A DNA stretch of 64,000 bases, from NCBI GenBank assembly GCA_028564925.1, contig CM053032.1:122779490-122843489 (forward strand), in the 5' to 3' direction. A program made the translations under genes and the position numbers. Each line of letters opens with the position of its first letter. Within the stretch, counting starts at the first letter, position 1. The notes under the pieces are model-generated. The model had not been told where the DNA came from, made no database searches, and saw only the letters and a list, made by a program, of their open reading frames with translations. Of this stretch, positions 47,510 through 59,596 are shown in pieces. This stretch comes from Lithobates sylvaticus. Taxonomy: Eukaryota; Chordata; Amphibia; Anura; Ranidae.

Positions 47510-48560
47510 AGTTCAACCCCCCCCCCCCAAATGACCCCATTTTGGAAAGTAGACACCCCAAGCTATTTGATGAGAGCAATGTTGAGCCCATTAAATATTT
47601 TTTTTTTTTTTGTCCCAAGAGATTGAATAATGAAAAAAAAAATATATATATATTTTTTTTACAAAAAGTTGTCACTAAATGATATATTGCTCAAACATGT
47701 CATGGGCATATGTGGAAATACACCCCAAAATACATTCTGTTGCTTCTCCTGAGTACGGGGATACCACATGTGTGGGACTTTTTGGGAGCCTAGCTGCGTA
47801 CGGAACCCCAAAATCCAATCACCGCCTTCAGGCTTTCTAAGGGTGTAATTTTTTTATTTCACTTCTCACTGCCAATCACAGTTTCGGAGGCCATGGAATG
47901 CCCAGATGGCATAAAACCCCCCAAAATGACCCCATTTTGGAAAGTAGACACCCCAAGCTATTTGCTGAGAGGTATTGTGAGTATTTTGCAGATCTCGCTT
48001 TTTGTCACAAAGTTTTGAAAATTGAAAAAAAGAAAAAAAAAATGTTTTTTTTCTTTACTTTCTTCATTTTCAAAAACAAATGAGAGCTGTAAAATACTCA
48101 CCATGCCTCTCAACAAATAGCTTGTCTACTTTCCAAAATGGGGTCATTTGGGGGGGTTTTGTGCTATTTTGGCATTTTATGGCCTTCGAAACGGTGATAG
48201 GTAGTGAGGAGTGAAATCAAAAATTTGCACCCTTAGAAATCCTGAAGGCGGTGCTTGGGTTTCGGGGCCCCGTACGCGGCTAGGCTCCCAAAAAGTCCCA
48301 CACATGTGGTATCCCCATACTCAGGAGAAGCAGCAAAATGTATTTTGGGGTGCAATTCCACATATAACTATGGCATGTGTGAGCAATATATCATTTAGTG
48401 ACAACTTTTTGAAAAAAAAAAAAATCTTTTTTATTTTTGTCTTTATTCAATCACTTGGGACTAAAAAAAAAAAATATTCAATGGGCTCAACATGCCTCTC
48501 AGCAAATAGCTTGGGGTGTCTACTTTCCAAAATGGGGTCATTTGGGGGGGTTTTGTACTT
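47510..48560. repeat. Palindromic section of TTAA element C
   Basis: CATTTTGGAAAGTAGACACC occurs forward near 47533 and 47933 and reversed near 48120 and 48510, so two arms face each other around about 48040. Confidence 0.85.
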
Positions 48561-50287
48561 CTCTGCCATTTTAGCACCTCAAGAAATGAAATAGGCAGTC
48601 ATAAATTAAAAGCGGTGTAAATTCCAGAAAATGTACTCTAGTTTGTAGACGCTATAACTTTTGCGCAAACCAATAAATATACGCTTATTGGCATTTTTTT
48701 TACTAAAGACATGTGGCTGAATACATTTTGGCCCAAATGTTTGACTAAAATTGAGTTTATTAGATTTTTTTTATAACAAAAAGTAGAAAATCTCTTTTTT
48801 TTTCAAAATTTTCGCTCCTTTTCCGTTTATATCGCAAAAAATAAAAATCACAGAGGCAATCAAATACCATCAAAAGAAAGCTCTATTTGTGGGAAGAAAA
48901 AGGACGCAAATTTCGTTTGGTTACAAAATTGCATGACCGCGCAATTACCAGTTAAAGTAGTGCAGTGCGAAATTGAAAAAAGACCTCTGGTCCTTTGGCT
49001 GCCAAATGGTCCGGGGCTGAAGTGGTTAATGGCTATTGTGTTTTTCCAGTTACGAAGTAAGAGATTTCGGGTTGCCAGCAGTACATGGGTGACCATAGAT
49101 CTATCCCCTCGTGGAAATATTTCCATACCAATGTGTAGTATTGCCAGAGTGGGGTTTGGGGGTGTTAGGATGCCCGTGAGAGCTGAGATTAATTGGAATG
49201 TTTTGTTCTATAGGCTAGTCAGGCTCAGGCATGCCCACAGTGTGTGTAATAAGTTGCCAACTTGGCCACACTTTCTCCAGCATAGAGGAGATGATGTTGA
49301 GAAGAAGATGGAGAGTCTGTAAGGAGTGTAATGCCATCTATTAATCATGTTTAGTGTAATTTCCCAGTGGTTTACACAGTGGGATGATCTTTGGATTGTT
49401 TTGAAAGCATGTAACCATTGTTCATTAGAGAAGATGGTAGATAAATCCTTTTCCCACTTCCTAAGGGCCGAGAATTTGTTTTGTTTGTTTGTTTGTTTTT
49501 CATTCAAAATATTATAGAATAGTGATATTCCTTTGGCAGGGTTTGGCGTGGCTGAGTAAAAGCACCAAGCCTTGGTGGGCAGTTTTATAATGGGTAATGG
49601 GTGCGTCTTTAGGAATTGGAAAATGCGTAAAAAGCAGGAAAACCACATATTGCTTGGTAGGCTATATTCAGTCATAAGTTGTTCTGCTGATTTTGGTTTC
49701 TGGTTATTAAATAATTCTTGTATGTGACATATATCTTTTGTCTTAAAGTGTGTGGTCTGGAGTATAGGGATCTTAGCTCCCAGGTGGTCTATCGGGAGAT
49801 TGTATGTTATTTTTTGTGAATCCCTACATTTATGTTTTATGAGAAATCTCCATGCCTGTAGAGATACTTGAATTGTGGGAGACATACCCCCAGTATCCCA
49901 TGGTTCCCATATGTCACTCATTAGGAAGGTAGTGTGGTTGTCTATGGGAACTAGTGATTTTTCTAGTTCTACCCATGTCGGACTGTCTGTGCGGTGAAAC
50001 CAGTGTTTGAGTTGATCAAGTCTTGTTGCCCACAGGTAATCCTTTAGGTCTACGTATCCTGCTCCCCCTACTGATTTGTGGGATGTGAGGCTGGTGTTTG
50101 AGCATCTGGCTTTTTTACCCCCCACGAGAATTTCCATATTATTTTAGATATGGTGTTGATATAGTGCGTAGGTATTGGGATTGGTAGTGAGCGGAATATG
50201 TAGAGTATTTGTGGCAATATGGACATCTTAAAAGCTGAAATTCTACCAAGCCATGACAGCTCTCGTTTAGCGATATCCGTTAGTTGC

Positions 50288-50630
50288 CTATCTATTTTGA
50301 CCATGAGTGGTTTGAGATTGGTATCTGCCAGGGATGATGTTGTGTTGTTCCTCCTCCATGGACTTGTCAATGTCTTCTAGATCCATTGAATGGTCTCTCA
50401 GCAGAACTTTCTTCTGAAGCTCTGAATAGAAGTCCACGCTCTCTGACACAGAATGTATTGGCTTGTCTCTATAATAGTTCACCTGTTTGTGGTTTAAAAA
50501 GCATGTCTGTTCTTTCAAACTATGCTCAAAGGCCTTCTGATTTCTTCTAAATTCCAGAACAGTTTTCGTGTAGGTGTTGAGTGTTGTGACAGCTGAAATC
50601 ATGCAGCAGGTGAAAGAAGCCCAAGCTGTG
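50288..50630 (-). CDS. GSG1: GSG1 last coding exon, ending in L1-derived codons
   Basis: Acceptor TTATTAATTATATTATAG precedes the exon start at 50630. The first base completes a Tyr codon begun in the previous exon. Then follows TAWASFTCCMISAVTTLNTY (fourth membrane segment), KTVLEFRR, and the cytoplasmic tail with KPIHSVSESVDFYSEL and finally SMEEEQ. As I recall, human GSG1 has TAW/MAWLSFTCC, PIHSVSEGVDFYSEL and ends SVEEEQC, so this is GSG1 rather than GSG1L. At about 50344 the sequence becomes L1. The frame stays open for 18 more residues (HNIIPGRYQSQTTHGQNR) to a stop at 50288. The family are claudin-like tetraspan proteins; GSG1 itself is testis-enriched and GSG1L modulates AMPA receptors. 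The exon is otherwise intact. Confidence 0.9.
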
Positions 50631-51370
50631 CTATAATATAATTAATAACACAAAGATTGTCACTGATTTATTTTTATAGTTTTTTTAAACATTTCACTTA
50701 AAGAATTCTAGCCAAGATAAAACAAGGGATATGTGAAAGGTAAAATTTTGTGTAGCGCTCAAAAATTCATGATGATAAAAAATCATATATACAAACTAAT
50801 ATACACTGTGCAATGACCACAAAAAAAACTGTGAAAAGTGATGTGAAATTCACACCCAAACTAAAGTCATGTGCCATCATATAAAGATTTTTAAACCATA
50901 AATGTAACAGTCCTTGGATAAACGGTGAAAACAGATTATGTAACCAGAAGTGGAATTCCATGTGACATCGGTATTGAAGTGAAGACACAGACAATAGAAC
51001 CACCACTGGTTAGTGAGGAGGCTTACTGGAGTAAGAGGACTCTCATGGGCATATGCATCGGTGAGTCAACAAGGCATATGGTGTAAACACCAAAGTATGG
51101 GACCTCCACGTCTGGGCACCAGATCAAGATGGAAGACAGTCCAATTGGTCAAGAGATGTCACAGAGAAGCAGTCCTCAGAAGCAGCCAACTTGTTAGACC
51201 AAATCCTCTCAAATGTTCAAAATAGCATGACCAAAAAAGAAAATACTCCACATAGTGTGAATCCGTATAAACATAGAAATTTATTTTAAAAAATTGGAAA
51301 CACTCACATTTAGAAAGTGGATCAAGCGCTTGAAAATAAGGTTTGTGGGTAACGCAATGACATCAGCAGG

Positions 51371-51415
51371 GCTTGTCTCAATGCATTCTGTCTAAAGAGA
51401 CATCATCTGGGGTAT
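51371..51415 (-). ncRNA. Hammerhead-like core in PLE copy 2 (degenerate)
   Basis: On the minus strand: CAGATGA (51409-51403, one change from CTGATGA), stem II TGTCT (51402-51398), a four-to-five base loop, AGACA (51393-51389, 5/5 pairs), then GAAT (51388-51385, one change from GAAA) and GCATTG. The layout matches the motif in PLE copy 1. Two core substitutions make activity unlikely. Confidence 0.5.
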
Positions 51416-51928
51416 GAGCCTGCTGTAGTCACTGCGTTTATATATGTTATGAGGCCCAGTAATGAGATTACCAACCTGCGATCATAATTGGTGCTTCCTT
51501 CATGTGAACACTGCACTTCCTGGTTTGGACAAAATGGCGCCGGGGCGTGGGTTCCAAGCCTCACTCTGAATAGAGTTGAAAAATCCATTGACATGTGAGG
51601 AGGCAGGCTTTTGCGAGTCAAGCCTCACTGTGATCTGCATGTAAAGTAAACGGGTCAGCTGACACAGAGCGTCCTATGAGGAAGTTGACGTAGACCACGC
51701 CCCATATACCTATGGACAGCACGCGGTTCAAGCCTCACTATGGGAGGACAAAGTCAGTAGACACATTCCTCACATCATCAACAAAAAATACAATGATCAT
51801 CGGCATTGGGCTCGCCACCTACAGGCGTAATGCGGTACAGACCTCAATCTGAATAAACAGAGGTCAGTATATCAACCGCAATCTAAACATGGAAGTGTGA
51901 ACGGCAGTGAAACTATCATATAATTTAA

Positions 51929-52875
51929 CCCCTTCACATCCCGCCCATAGTCATATGATGCCCACAAGGTGGATCTCCCATCCTGGGTGGGCGTCATATG
52001 ACGTCCTCCCATTCCCGGCCGCCTAGGGGACGCGCGCGCCCACGGCATCGCTCGGTACCTGGTGCGCGTGCCCAGCGGCTGCCCGTTAAAACAGCGGGAC
52101 CGTGCGGGACCGTGGAGCTGTGTGTGTAAACACACAGCTCCACGTCCTGTCAGTGGCGAGGAGACCGATCATGTGTTCCCAGTACGGAGGAACACCGATC
52201 GGTCTCCTCCCCTTGTGAGTCCCCTCCCCCCACAGTTAGAATCACTACCTTAGGGAACATATTAACCCCTGCAGCGTCCCCTAGTGTTAACCCCTTCCCT
52301 GCCAGTCACATTTACACAGTAATCAATGCAATTTTATAGCAACGATCGCTGTGTAAATGTGAATGGTCCCAAAAATGTGTCAAAAGTGTCCGAAGTGTCC
52401 GCCGCAATGTCGCAGTCACGAAAAAAAATCGCAGATCGCCGCCATTACTAGTAAAAAGAAAAAAAAATGCAATAAATCTATCCCCTATTTTGTAGACGCT
52501 ATAACTTTTGCGCAAAGCGATCAATATACGCTTATTGCAATTTTTTTTACCAAAAATATGTAGAAGAATCCGTATCGGCCTAAACTGAGTAAAAAAATTG
52601 TTTTTTAAAAAAAAAATGGGATATTTATTATAGCAAAAAGTAAAAAATATTGTGTTTTTTTTTCAAAATTGTCGCTCTTCTTTTGTTTATAGCGCAAAAA
52701 ATAAAAACCGCAGAGGTGATCAAATACCACCAAAAGAAAGCTCTATTTGTGGGAAAAAATTTTGTTTGGGTGTAACGTCGCACGACCGCGCAATTGTTAG
52801 TTAAATCGACGCAGTGCCGAATCGCAAAAAGTGCTCTGGTAAGGAAGGGGGTAAAATCGCCCGGTGCTGAAGCGG
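51929..52875. mobile_element. TTAA-target element D in PLE copy 2
   Basis: Flanked by TTAA (51925-51928 and 52876-52879). Ends read CCCCTTCACATCCCGCCC left and CCGCTTCAGCACCGGGCG on the reverse strand right. Closely resembles element A inside, including GTCATATGACG hairpins and CTCTATTTGTGGG. Confidence 0.9.
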
Positions 52876-52879
52876 TTAA

Positions 52880-53084
52880 AGAAAAGGGGAAGCAACAAAT
52901 CATATATTAAACGTAAGAATAAAATTAAATGTAAACAATTTCATCAAAGGACTGGTCTATATCAAAAATAAATTAAATAATAGCTAAAATTTGATGTAAA
53001 TACATTACATGAAATTATTAAAAAAAGTTAATATAAAAAAATTATTTGTTAAATGAATATTCAGAAAAATTCATATAAACTACA
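52880..53084. other. AT-rich PLE 3' UTR
   Basis: Nothing coding is visible. Probably the 3' untranslated part of PLE copy 2 next to the endonuclease. Confidence 0.4.
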
Positions 53085-54312
53085 CCTTGGGCTTTATTAA
53101 TGAATGCATTGATGTCCCATTCAATATTGAGGCCCAAGGGGGAGTGGCATTGGAGATCGTAAATCCAATAAGTTTTGGAGGTGTGACACGCCCCTGGTCA
53201 TGGCCCCTCCAAGTGGGAATGTACCTGTCAAAAATTTTAAATTCCGTGCCCATAGGATCTCTGTTAAGAAACTGTTGATGTCTTGGGACATTATGTTTAG
53301 TGTCATCTTTCTTAATGAGAGTTATGTGTTTATTAACTCACTGAAAAAGCCCAAATAGTTCTGCCCACATACTGCTTACCGCATGGGCAGGTGAGCAGAT
53401 ATACCACATTTTTTTGTGGCACATGTACAGAAGTGTTTAATGTCCTATAAACGATTGGTGATAACTGATTTGAATTGTAAGGTCTTACACCGCTCTTGTG
53501 TGTGTTATAAATACAGATACAAAATAGCCAACCAGATTATGAAAAAAGGATGTTCTAACTGGGGGGGGGGGGGGGGGGTGATGATGTTAAATGTAATTTT
53601 GCTCTGTAAACATGGCACCCCCTATATATGACCTTAGGTTGATCCAGCAGTAGGGGACCCAAAATTTTATCTTTTTTCAAGACATCCCAGTGCTTACCAA
53701 TGAATGACCTAATCTGCACGTACTGGGTAGAAAATGAGGTGATCAATGACCACTTAAAGTGGTTGTAAACCCTTACAGACCACTTTGTGCTACAGGTAAG
53801 CCTATAACAAGGCTTACCTGTAGCTACCCAGGATATCTCCTAAACCTGCACGGTTTAAGAGATATGCCCTGTATTTGCACGTGCTGACGTCATCGGCACA
53901 TGCACACTGACACAAACTGAAGCAATGGCACGTACCGGAGCCACGATACCCGGAAGTAACCCCTGGGAGTGATGTCGCTGGCCAGTGCTGTGTACGGGCA
54001 CTGCAGCGAGGGCTTTGATCTCAGGTGAGAATTACATAATGAGCTAGTATGCTATGCATACTAGCACATTATGCCTTTGTCTTGCAAGTGTTCGTTTTTT
54101 TTTTTTTCCAAAAGTGGGTTTACAACCGCTTTAAAGGTTTCATTAGACTCAGAACGGGGTTTGTCCCTCAGTAGGGAGTTTCTCTCTGTCTCTAATGCTC
54201 TCTGTAGCTCACCATCAACTTCACTTTGATTATATCCCTTATCCAGGAATCTTTGCTTTAGGACATTAGCCTGAATTTTGACGGTTTCAGTATCAGAACA
54301 GTTCCGACACAA
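53085..54312 (-). pseudogene. PLE thumb and GIY-YIG endonuclease, decayed and interrupted
   Basis: RNCSDTETVKIQANVLKQRF and GYNQSEVDGELQRALE with SESNETFK (54310-54140) are typical of the region after the PLE reverse transcriptase. KHWDVLKKDKILGPLLLDQP and KVIYRG follow at 53690-53600. The endonuclease reads VVYLLTCPCGKQYVGRT (reverse of about 53410-53355), then KHITLIKKDDTKHNVPRH, GHD and LGLNIEWDINAFINK-like codons near 53100. A poly-G run at 53564-53578 and stops disrupt it. The miniature element at 53758-54130 interrupts it after ETFK. Confidence 0.75.
53758..54130. mobile_element. 373-bp miniature TTAA-type element
   Basis: TTAA at 53754-53757 and 54131-54134. Ends read AGTGGTTGTAAACCC left and AGCGGTTGTAAACCC from the right. 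It interrupts the PLE thumb region. Confidence 0.9.
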
Positions 54313-55189
54313 CCTCAGAAATTGGCTGCGCGGAACTGAGCGGAGCTTTGCTTCTGAGGGCTGCTTCTCTGTGACATCTCTTGACCAATTGGACTGTCTT
54401 CCATCTTGATCTGGAGCCCAGACGTGGAGGTCCCATACATTGGTGTTTACACCATATGCCTTGTTGACTCACTGAGCATATGCCCATTTGAGTCCTTACT
54501 CCGGTAAGCCTCCTCACTACGCAGTGGTGGTTCTATTGTCTGTGTCTTCACTTCAATACCGATGTCACATGGAATTTCACTTCTGGTTACATAATCTGTT
54601 TTCACCGTTTATACAAGGACTGTTATATTTATGGTTTAAAAATCTTTATATGATGGCACATGAAATTTAGCTTGGGTGGGAATTTCACATCACTTTTCAA
54701 AGTTTTTTTGTGGTCATTGCACAATGTATATTAGTTTGTATATATATATATATATATATACCGTATTTATCGGCGTATAACATGTGCCGGCGTATAACAC
54801 CTCAAGTTAATTTTAAGGAAAAAAAGCTTTTAGGAGGGAAGTTTAAGGAAAAAAAACTTACATTTATATGCCCATCAATGCAGCCTTATCAGTGTCCATC
54901 TGCAGCCTGGTCCGGTGTCAGTGTAGCCTTGTAATTGCAGCCTTGCCCCAGTGTCATTTGCAGACTTGTCAGTGTAGCCTTGCTCCAGTGTCATTGCAGC
55001 CTTCCAGTTTAAAAATGGTGCCACCAAGATACAGAGCTGGATGTCCTGTGTATCTCTGTGGCACTCGGTGGCTCTCGGCAGGTCTAACAGTCCCGCCCAG
55101 TCCTGCCTTATGATGGACATAACACAGGTCCAATGGCGGGACTGGGTGTGACTGTGATCACATGGCTTTAGCCCCGAGCTGACATCTCA

Positions 55190-58100
55190 TGTGCTCACCA
55201 ATCCTGATTTCACGAGAGTATACCCGACCACCAGCATCCTTACCCGGCAGGGTCCGACTGATGCCCCGAGCGTTCCCCGGCTCATCCAGCTGAGAGCCGC
55301 CGAGATCATAGCCGAGTGTACTCGGCTGTGAGTTAGACTTGGCTCATGGCAATGTGCGGGACCCTGGCCCTGGTCTGACTGTGCCCAGCTCGGGCGCGGA
55401 GCCGACCCCTAGCCGAGTTTGAGCACACTCGACTATGAACTGATTTTCCACCTGGCGGTCTGTATCTGGCGGACTCGCCCTCGCTGTTTTTGCTTATACC
55501 TACGTGCTATTATGTGTATCACCTGTCGTGCCTTATAGATAGTATGTTGTTATGTTCGGTGCCTATCACCGTCTGTGAACTGCAAATAATGTGTGTTATG
55601 GACCTCTCCCTGCGAATCCGACTGCTTATAGCGCCCCCCCTGTCCCTCCATGGCTCCGCTTAAACTAATGACCTGGAATGTGCGGGGACTTGGTGCCAAA
55701 CCTAAGAGAATAGCTGTCCTCTCCGCAGGGCAGATTTCTCTTCCTTCATGCTGTTGTGGGCGGGCTCGAGATGCTCATTATGGCGTTTTACATACCGCCA
55801 CCCTTTCACTTTGGTACCCTTCAGGAGGGCCTGGATTATATGGCTAGGCATCCCACGGTGCCTGCAATGTGGTTAGGCGACTTCAACATGACCATCAACC
55901 CTAGCCTTGACAGACTCAGTGCGTCTACCCAGTCCCCGCCTCCCCCCCCCCATTACCAGATTCGGTAGGTTCCTAGCAGAGTTCGCCATGACGGACACCT
56001 GGAGACACAAACACCCAGACAAAATGGCCTTCTCATGCTTCACCCCCTCGCATTTGGCTATGTCCCGAATTGACTTGATCTTGCTCTCCCCTGCTCTGCT
56101 GCCGGACCTCGGTGAGGTGGGGTTCGGCAGCAGAGTGCTGTCAGATCACTCCCCTTACTGGGTAACGATGCGACTTCCCGCATCTCCGGCCCTCGTAAGT
56201 GGCGCCTGAATCCATTCTGGCTCACTGTCCTGCCTGACCTGGAGGCGGTCGACCGCGAATGGACACATTTCTTTAACACTAACCTCGGGTCTGCGCACAT
56301 GGGACTGGTGTGGGAGACCTTTAAAACCCATGCCCGCCTAATACTCTCCACTCGTATAAATAGGCACAAGGCCACGTCTAAAACTGTATTACAGCAGTCA
56401 GAGGAGAGGCTCACTTCTCTAGAACAGGTGTTCCTCGCTGACCCCTCTGCGGGTAATGCCTCTCTTCTCTCCGCCTCCAATCCAGACTTACTGACCAGTT
56501 GTACTTTGAAAAGGCCAAACAACGCATATATTCTATGGCAATCAACGCATCTTTGAACATGGTGAGCGTGCGGGCAAGCTCCTTGCCTACATGGCCCACC
56601 TTGACCATACCCCCCCAGTAGTGGTCCAGCTCCGTACCCCGTCCGGAGAACTGACCTCTGACCCCGACCGGGTGGCAGTGGAATTCAGGAACTTTTACTC
56701 TGAACTTTACACATCCACCACATGCCACACCCCGGCCGACCTGTCTCGACTCCTCCAGACAGTTGATTTTCCGTCCCTCACCCCCCCCCCAGGTGGCCCA
56801 GCTTGAAGCACCCATAACCTCCGAATGCATAGCCGAAGCGATCTCCCTCCTCCCCGCCTCTAAGTCCCCTGGCTCGGATGGCCTTCCCCTAGAATTTTTA
56901 CGCACACTTCCAAGACACCCTCATCCCCATATTGCAGAAACTCTACACTCACATCTTCGACACTGGGACCCTCCCCCCTTCCATGGGGGAGGCTCTCATT
57001 GTCCTCATCCCCAAACCAGGCAAGGACCCTGTCCTCCCCGAATCCTACCGCCCTATCTCCCTCCTGCAGCTGGATGTTAAAGTCCTTGCCAAAAACCTAG
57101 CCCTCCGCCTCAATAAGGTCATCCTCAGTCTAATACACCCGGACCAAACGGGCTTCATGCCCAACAAAAATACGGCATTTAATCTCCGCAGACTACACAT
57201 GAATCTACAAGCCACGCATGACAACACTGGATCTAGGGTGGTGGTGAGCCTGGATGCCGCAAAGGCATTTGATTCCGTAGAGTGGGGGTACCTCTGGGAA
57301 TGCCTCCGCAAATACGGCTTTGGCCCCAACTTTATCAAATGGCTACAACTCCTCTACCAGTCTCCCACCGCCCGGATTCAGGTCAACGGTAGGACATCAG
57401 ACCCATTCACACTCTCAAGGGGAACCCGCCAAGGCTGCCCCATATCACCACTCTTATACGCCCTCGCGGTTGAACCCCTGGCCATAGCAATAGAGCCCAC
57501 CCTCACATTAGGGGCCTCCGAAAGGGACACATCACCGAGCTAATTAGCTTATATGCTGATGATATGCTCCTTTACCTGGAAGACTCCGGCCCCCTCTCTG
57601 GAAGCCGCGCTTCAACTTATTAAGCTTTTCGGGGAATACTCAGGACTACAAATAAACTGGTCCAAGTCCCAGATCCTCCCACTCGACATGGGAGCTCCCA
57701 CAGCCTCTCAGGCAGCGCTCCCGCTGATCAGGGCGAGACAATTCAAATATCTCGGAGTACAGTGCACTAGGGCCCCCGAGGAATACAACACACTCAACAT
57801 TGAACCACTATTCGCCCTCCTCAAATCCAAAACCCAAACCTGGTCCAGACTCCTCTAGGGGTTATGGGGCGTATCAACTTGATCAAGATGATCCTCCTCC
57901 CCAAGCTGCTCTACCTGTTTTGGCATGCCCCTTTGTCCATTCCCATACGAACCTTTAAGTCCATGGAAGCCATTCTCAATACCTTTGTCTGGGGCACCTC
58001 TCGACATAAGCTATCTTGGAAGACCCTGAAGTGCCCAGTGCACCTAGGGGCACCGCCATCTCCCCCGACCTTCTTCTATACTATACAGCGTCCCAACTCT

Positions 58101-59596
58101 CCCACTTCTACTACCTCGATAAGACTGACAAAGACCGATACCTACTACTGGTATGCCCCCCCCCACACAAGCCCGATTTCCCACCCCTTACAGATTCTCC
58201 TTCTCGGTACCCACAGTCCCCCAACCCCCCAGAAGACCATGCTCGCCCATCACCGTAAAGTTTGGCAACTAGCCATAAATAAGACCAAAGCACCGGCCAT
58301 CCACGCTCATACCCCTTTATGGAACAACCCTCAACTCCCTGAACTCCTCACGATACCCGATCAGGCCCTATGGATCTCCAAGGGTATAATATTCCTCTCA
58401 CAGGTGTTGAGGGGAGGCTCAGTGAGACAATTCCAGGTCCTCAAGGATGAGTTTCACCTCCCTAACCACATGCTCTTCCGCCACCTCCAGCTCCGGCATG
58501 CCCTTAACTCCCAGTTCGTTGGTTCCGCTCCCAGGCTGGAAACGTTATCCACCGTAAGCGTGATCCAGGGACAAGATCCTAAGAAGCTCATTTCTTTCTT
58601 CTATAATCAACTGCTGCTACCTGATGCCACCCTGCTGGCACACAGCCTGAAACCTAAATGGGAGGCGGACCTGGGCGTGGTGGAACATGAGGACTGGGAG
58701 GACGCACTTGCTGTCTCTAAACTAGTGTCCCCTAAACTCTCGGATAGGCTCACCCACCTTTACATCCTGCATAGATCATACCTCACCCCTGTCCGCCTTG
58801 CTAGATTCAGACCAGACCACAACCCTTCCTGCCCTAAGTGCGGAGACTCAAAAGGCACGTTCTACCATCTAATATGGGCCTGCCCGCACATCCAGGCCTT
58901 TTGGGCACAAGTCATCAAATTCCTGCACGACCGAATGGGCTCACCCCTATCCTTATGCCCCCGCCAATGTATACTAGGGATCCTCCCGCTCCCTGAAGAG
59001 GAAAAATACCTCGCCACACTTCTCCAGGAAACCCTTTTCCTCGCTAGAATGCAAATTGCTCGTACATGGATCAAAGCGCACCCCCCCACCCTGCAGGCAT
59101 GGATAGCAGCCGTCAATGCCACCTCCCATTCAAGAAGGTACTGTACCTCCATCGAGGCTGCCCAGCTAAATATAATAAAATATGGGACAAATGGATCGGG
59201 GATCCAGACACATGCCCGACCTGAAGGGTGCTGCACCTCCCTCCAGCTATACTCGCCCCTGTACTCCTTTTACCCTGACACGCGCAGCCCACCCTACCCC
59301 GCCAGGTACTGAGTCTGCAAGGTTATCTCGTATACCCTACTGTGACTGATGCGCAACGCGGCCCCGAAAACCAGTAGCAAACCTGTTTGGAGCTCCCGGG
59401 AGCAGCACTGAAACTCATGCCATGACACCAGCCCGCAATAAGCGGAACACCCCTTTCTTATTAGACGACATTTTTTGCCCTCTGACATGTCAACTTTGTA
59501 ACCCGTTGATATAGTGCCTGTTGCACTTTAATATGTGTATATGTATCCTTGCTTGATTTATGCTCAATAAACTTGATTTTTTTAAAAAAAAAAAAA
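55190..59596 (+). mobile_element. L1 retrotransposon (copy 5), plus strand
   Basis: A possible 5' UTR of about 460 bases with repeated GCCGAGTGTACTCGGC-like motifs, ORF2 from 55650, AATAAA near 59568 and a poly(A) tract at 59582-59596. No ORF1 seen. The right side returns at once to the TA-target element (GTGCATGTTATA). Confidence 0.8.
55650..59312 (+). pseudogene. L1 ORF2 of copy 5, decayed
   Basis: Starts MAPLKLMTWNVRGLGAKPKR (a good ORF2 start). A deletion after about 55730 removes part of the endonuclease, which resumes as VPAMWLGDFNMTINPSLDR and SRIDLILLS, then SDHSPYWV. RT: LIVLIPKPGKDPVLPESYR, VVVSLDAAKAFDSVEW, SRGTRQGCPISPLLYAL (56932-57543), then LISLYADDMLLYLED across a frame change at about 57540. 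C-terminus 57864-59312 with CPKCGDSKGTFYHLIWACPH; two opposite frame changes near 58050 and 58160. At least six breaks in all. Confidence 0.85.

Larger units (their letters stand above)
43948..49025. mobile_element. TTAA-target element C, 5.1 kb, inside L1
   Basis: Flanked by TTAA (43944-43947 and 49026-49029). Ends read CCACTTCCCGACCGCCCC left and CCACTTCAGCCCCGGACC on the reverse strand right. The right third shares blocks with elements A and D. The interior has a 355-bp tandem duplication (44526-45320), a GGTTTTAACCCC-rich section, a small inverted repeat with GGTCGAAATTCCGACC (about 46229) and a palindromic section at 47510-48560. No transposase recognised. Confidence 0.85.
43625..50344 (-). 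mobile_element. L1 retrotransposon (copy 4), 5'-truncated, split by a TTAA element
   Basis: The 3' end lies at 43625-43943, with poly(T) at 43625-43633 and an AATAAA signal on the minus strand at 43647-43652. The body resumes at 49030 and runs to about 50344, where it meets GSG1 coding sequence. Coding remnants: SWLGRISAFKMSILPQILY (about 50245), GGAGYVDLKDYLWATRLDQL (about 50050) and the knuckle CWRKCGQVGNLLHTLWAC (about 49240). Removing the TTAA element restores one reading (NTIAI then NISEVITIVN). No matching duplication was found at its two ends. Confidence 0.8.

Noticed and set aside
47491-48594. Open frames over the palindromic part of TTAA element C
   Set aside because: Mirror-image non-coding repeat; no known domain and frames not shared with elements A and D.
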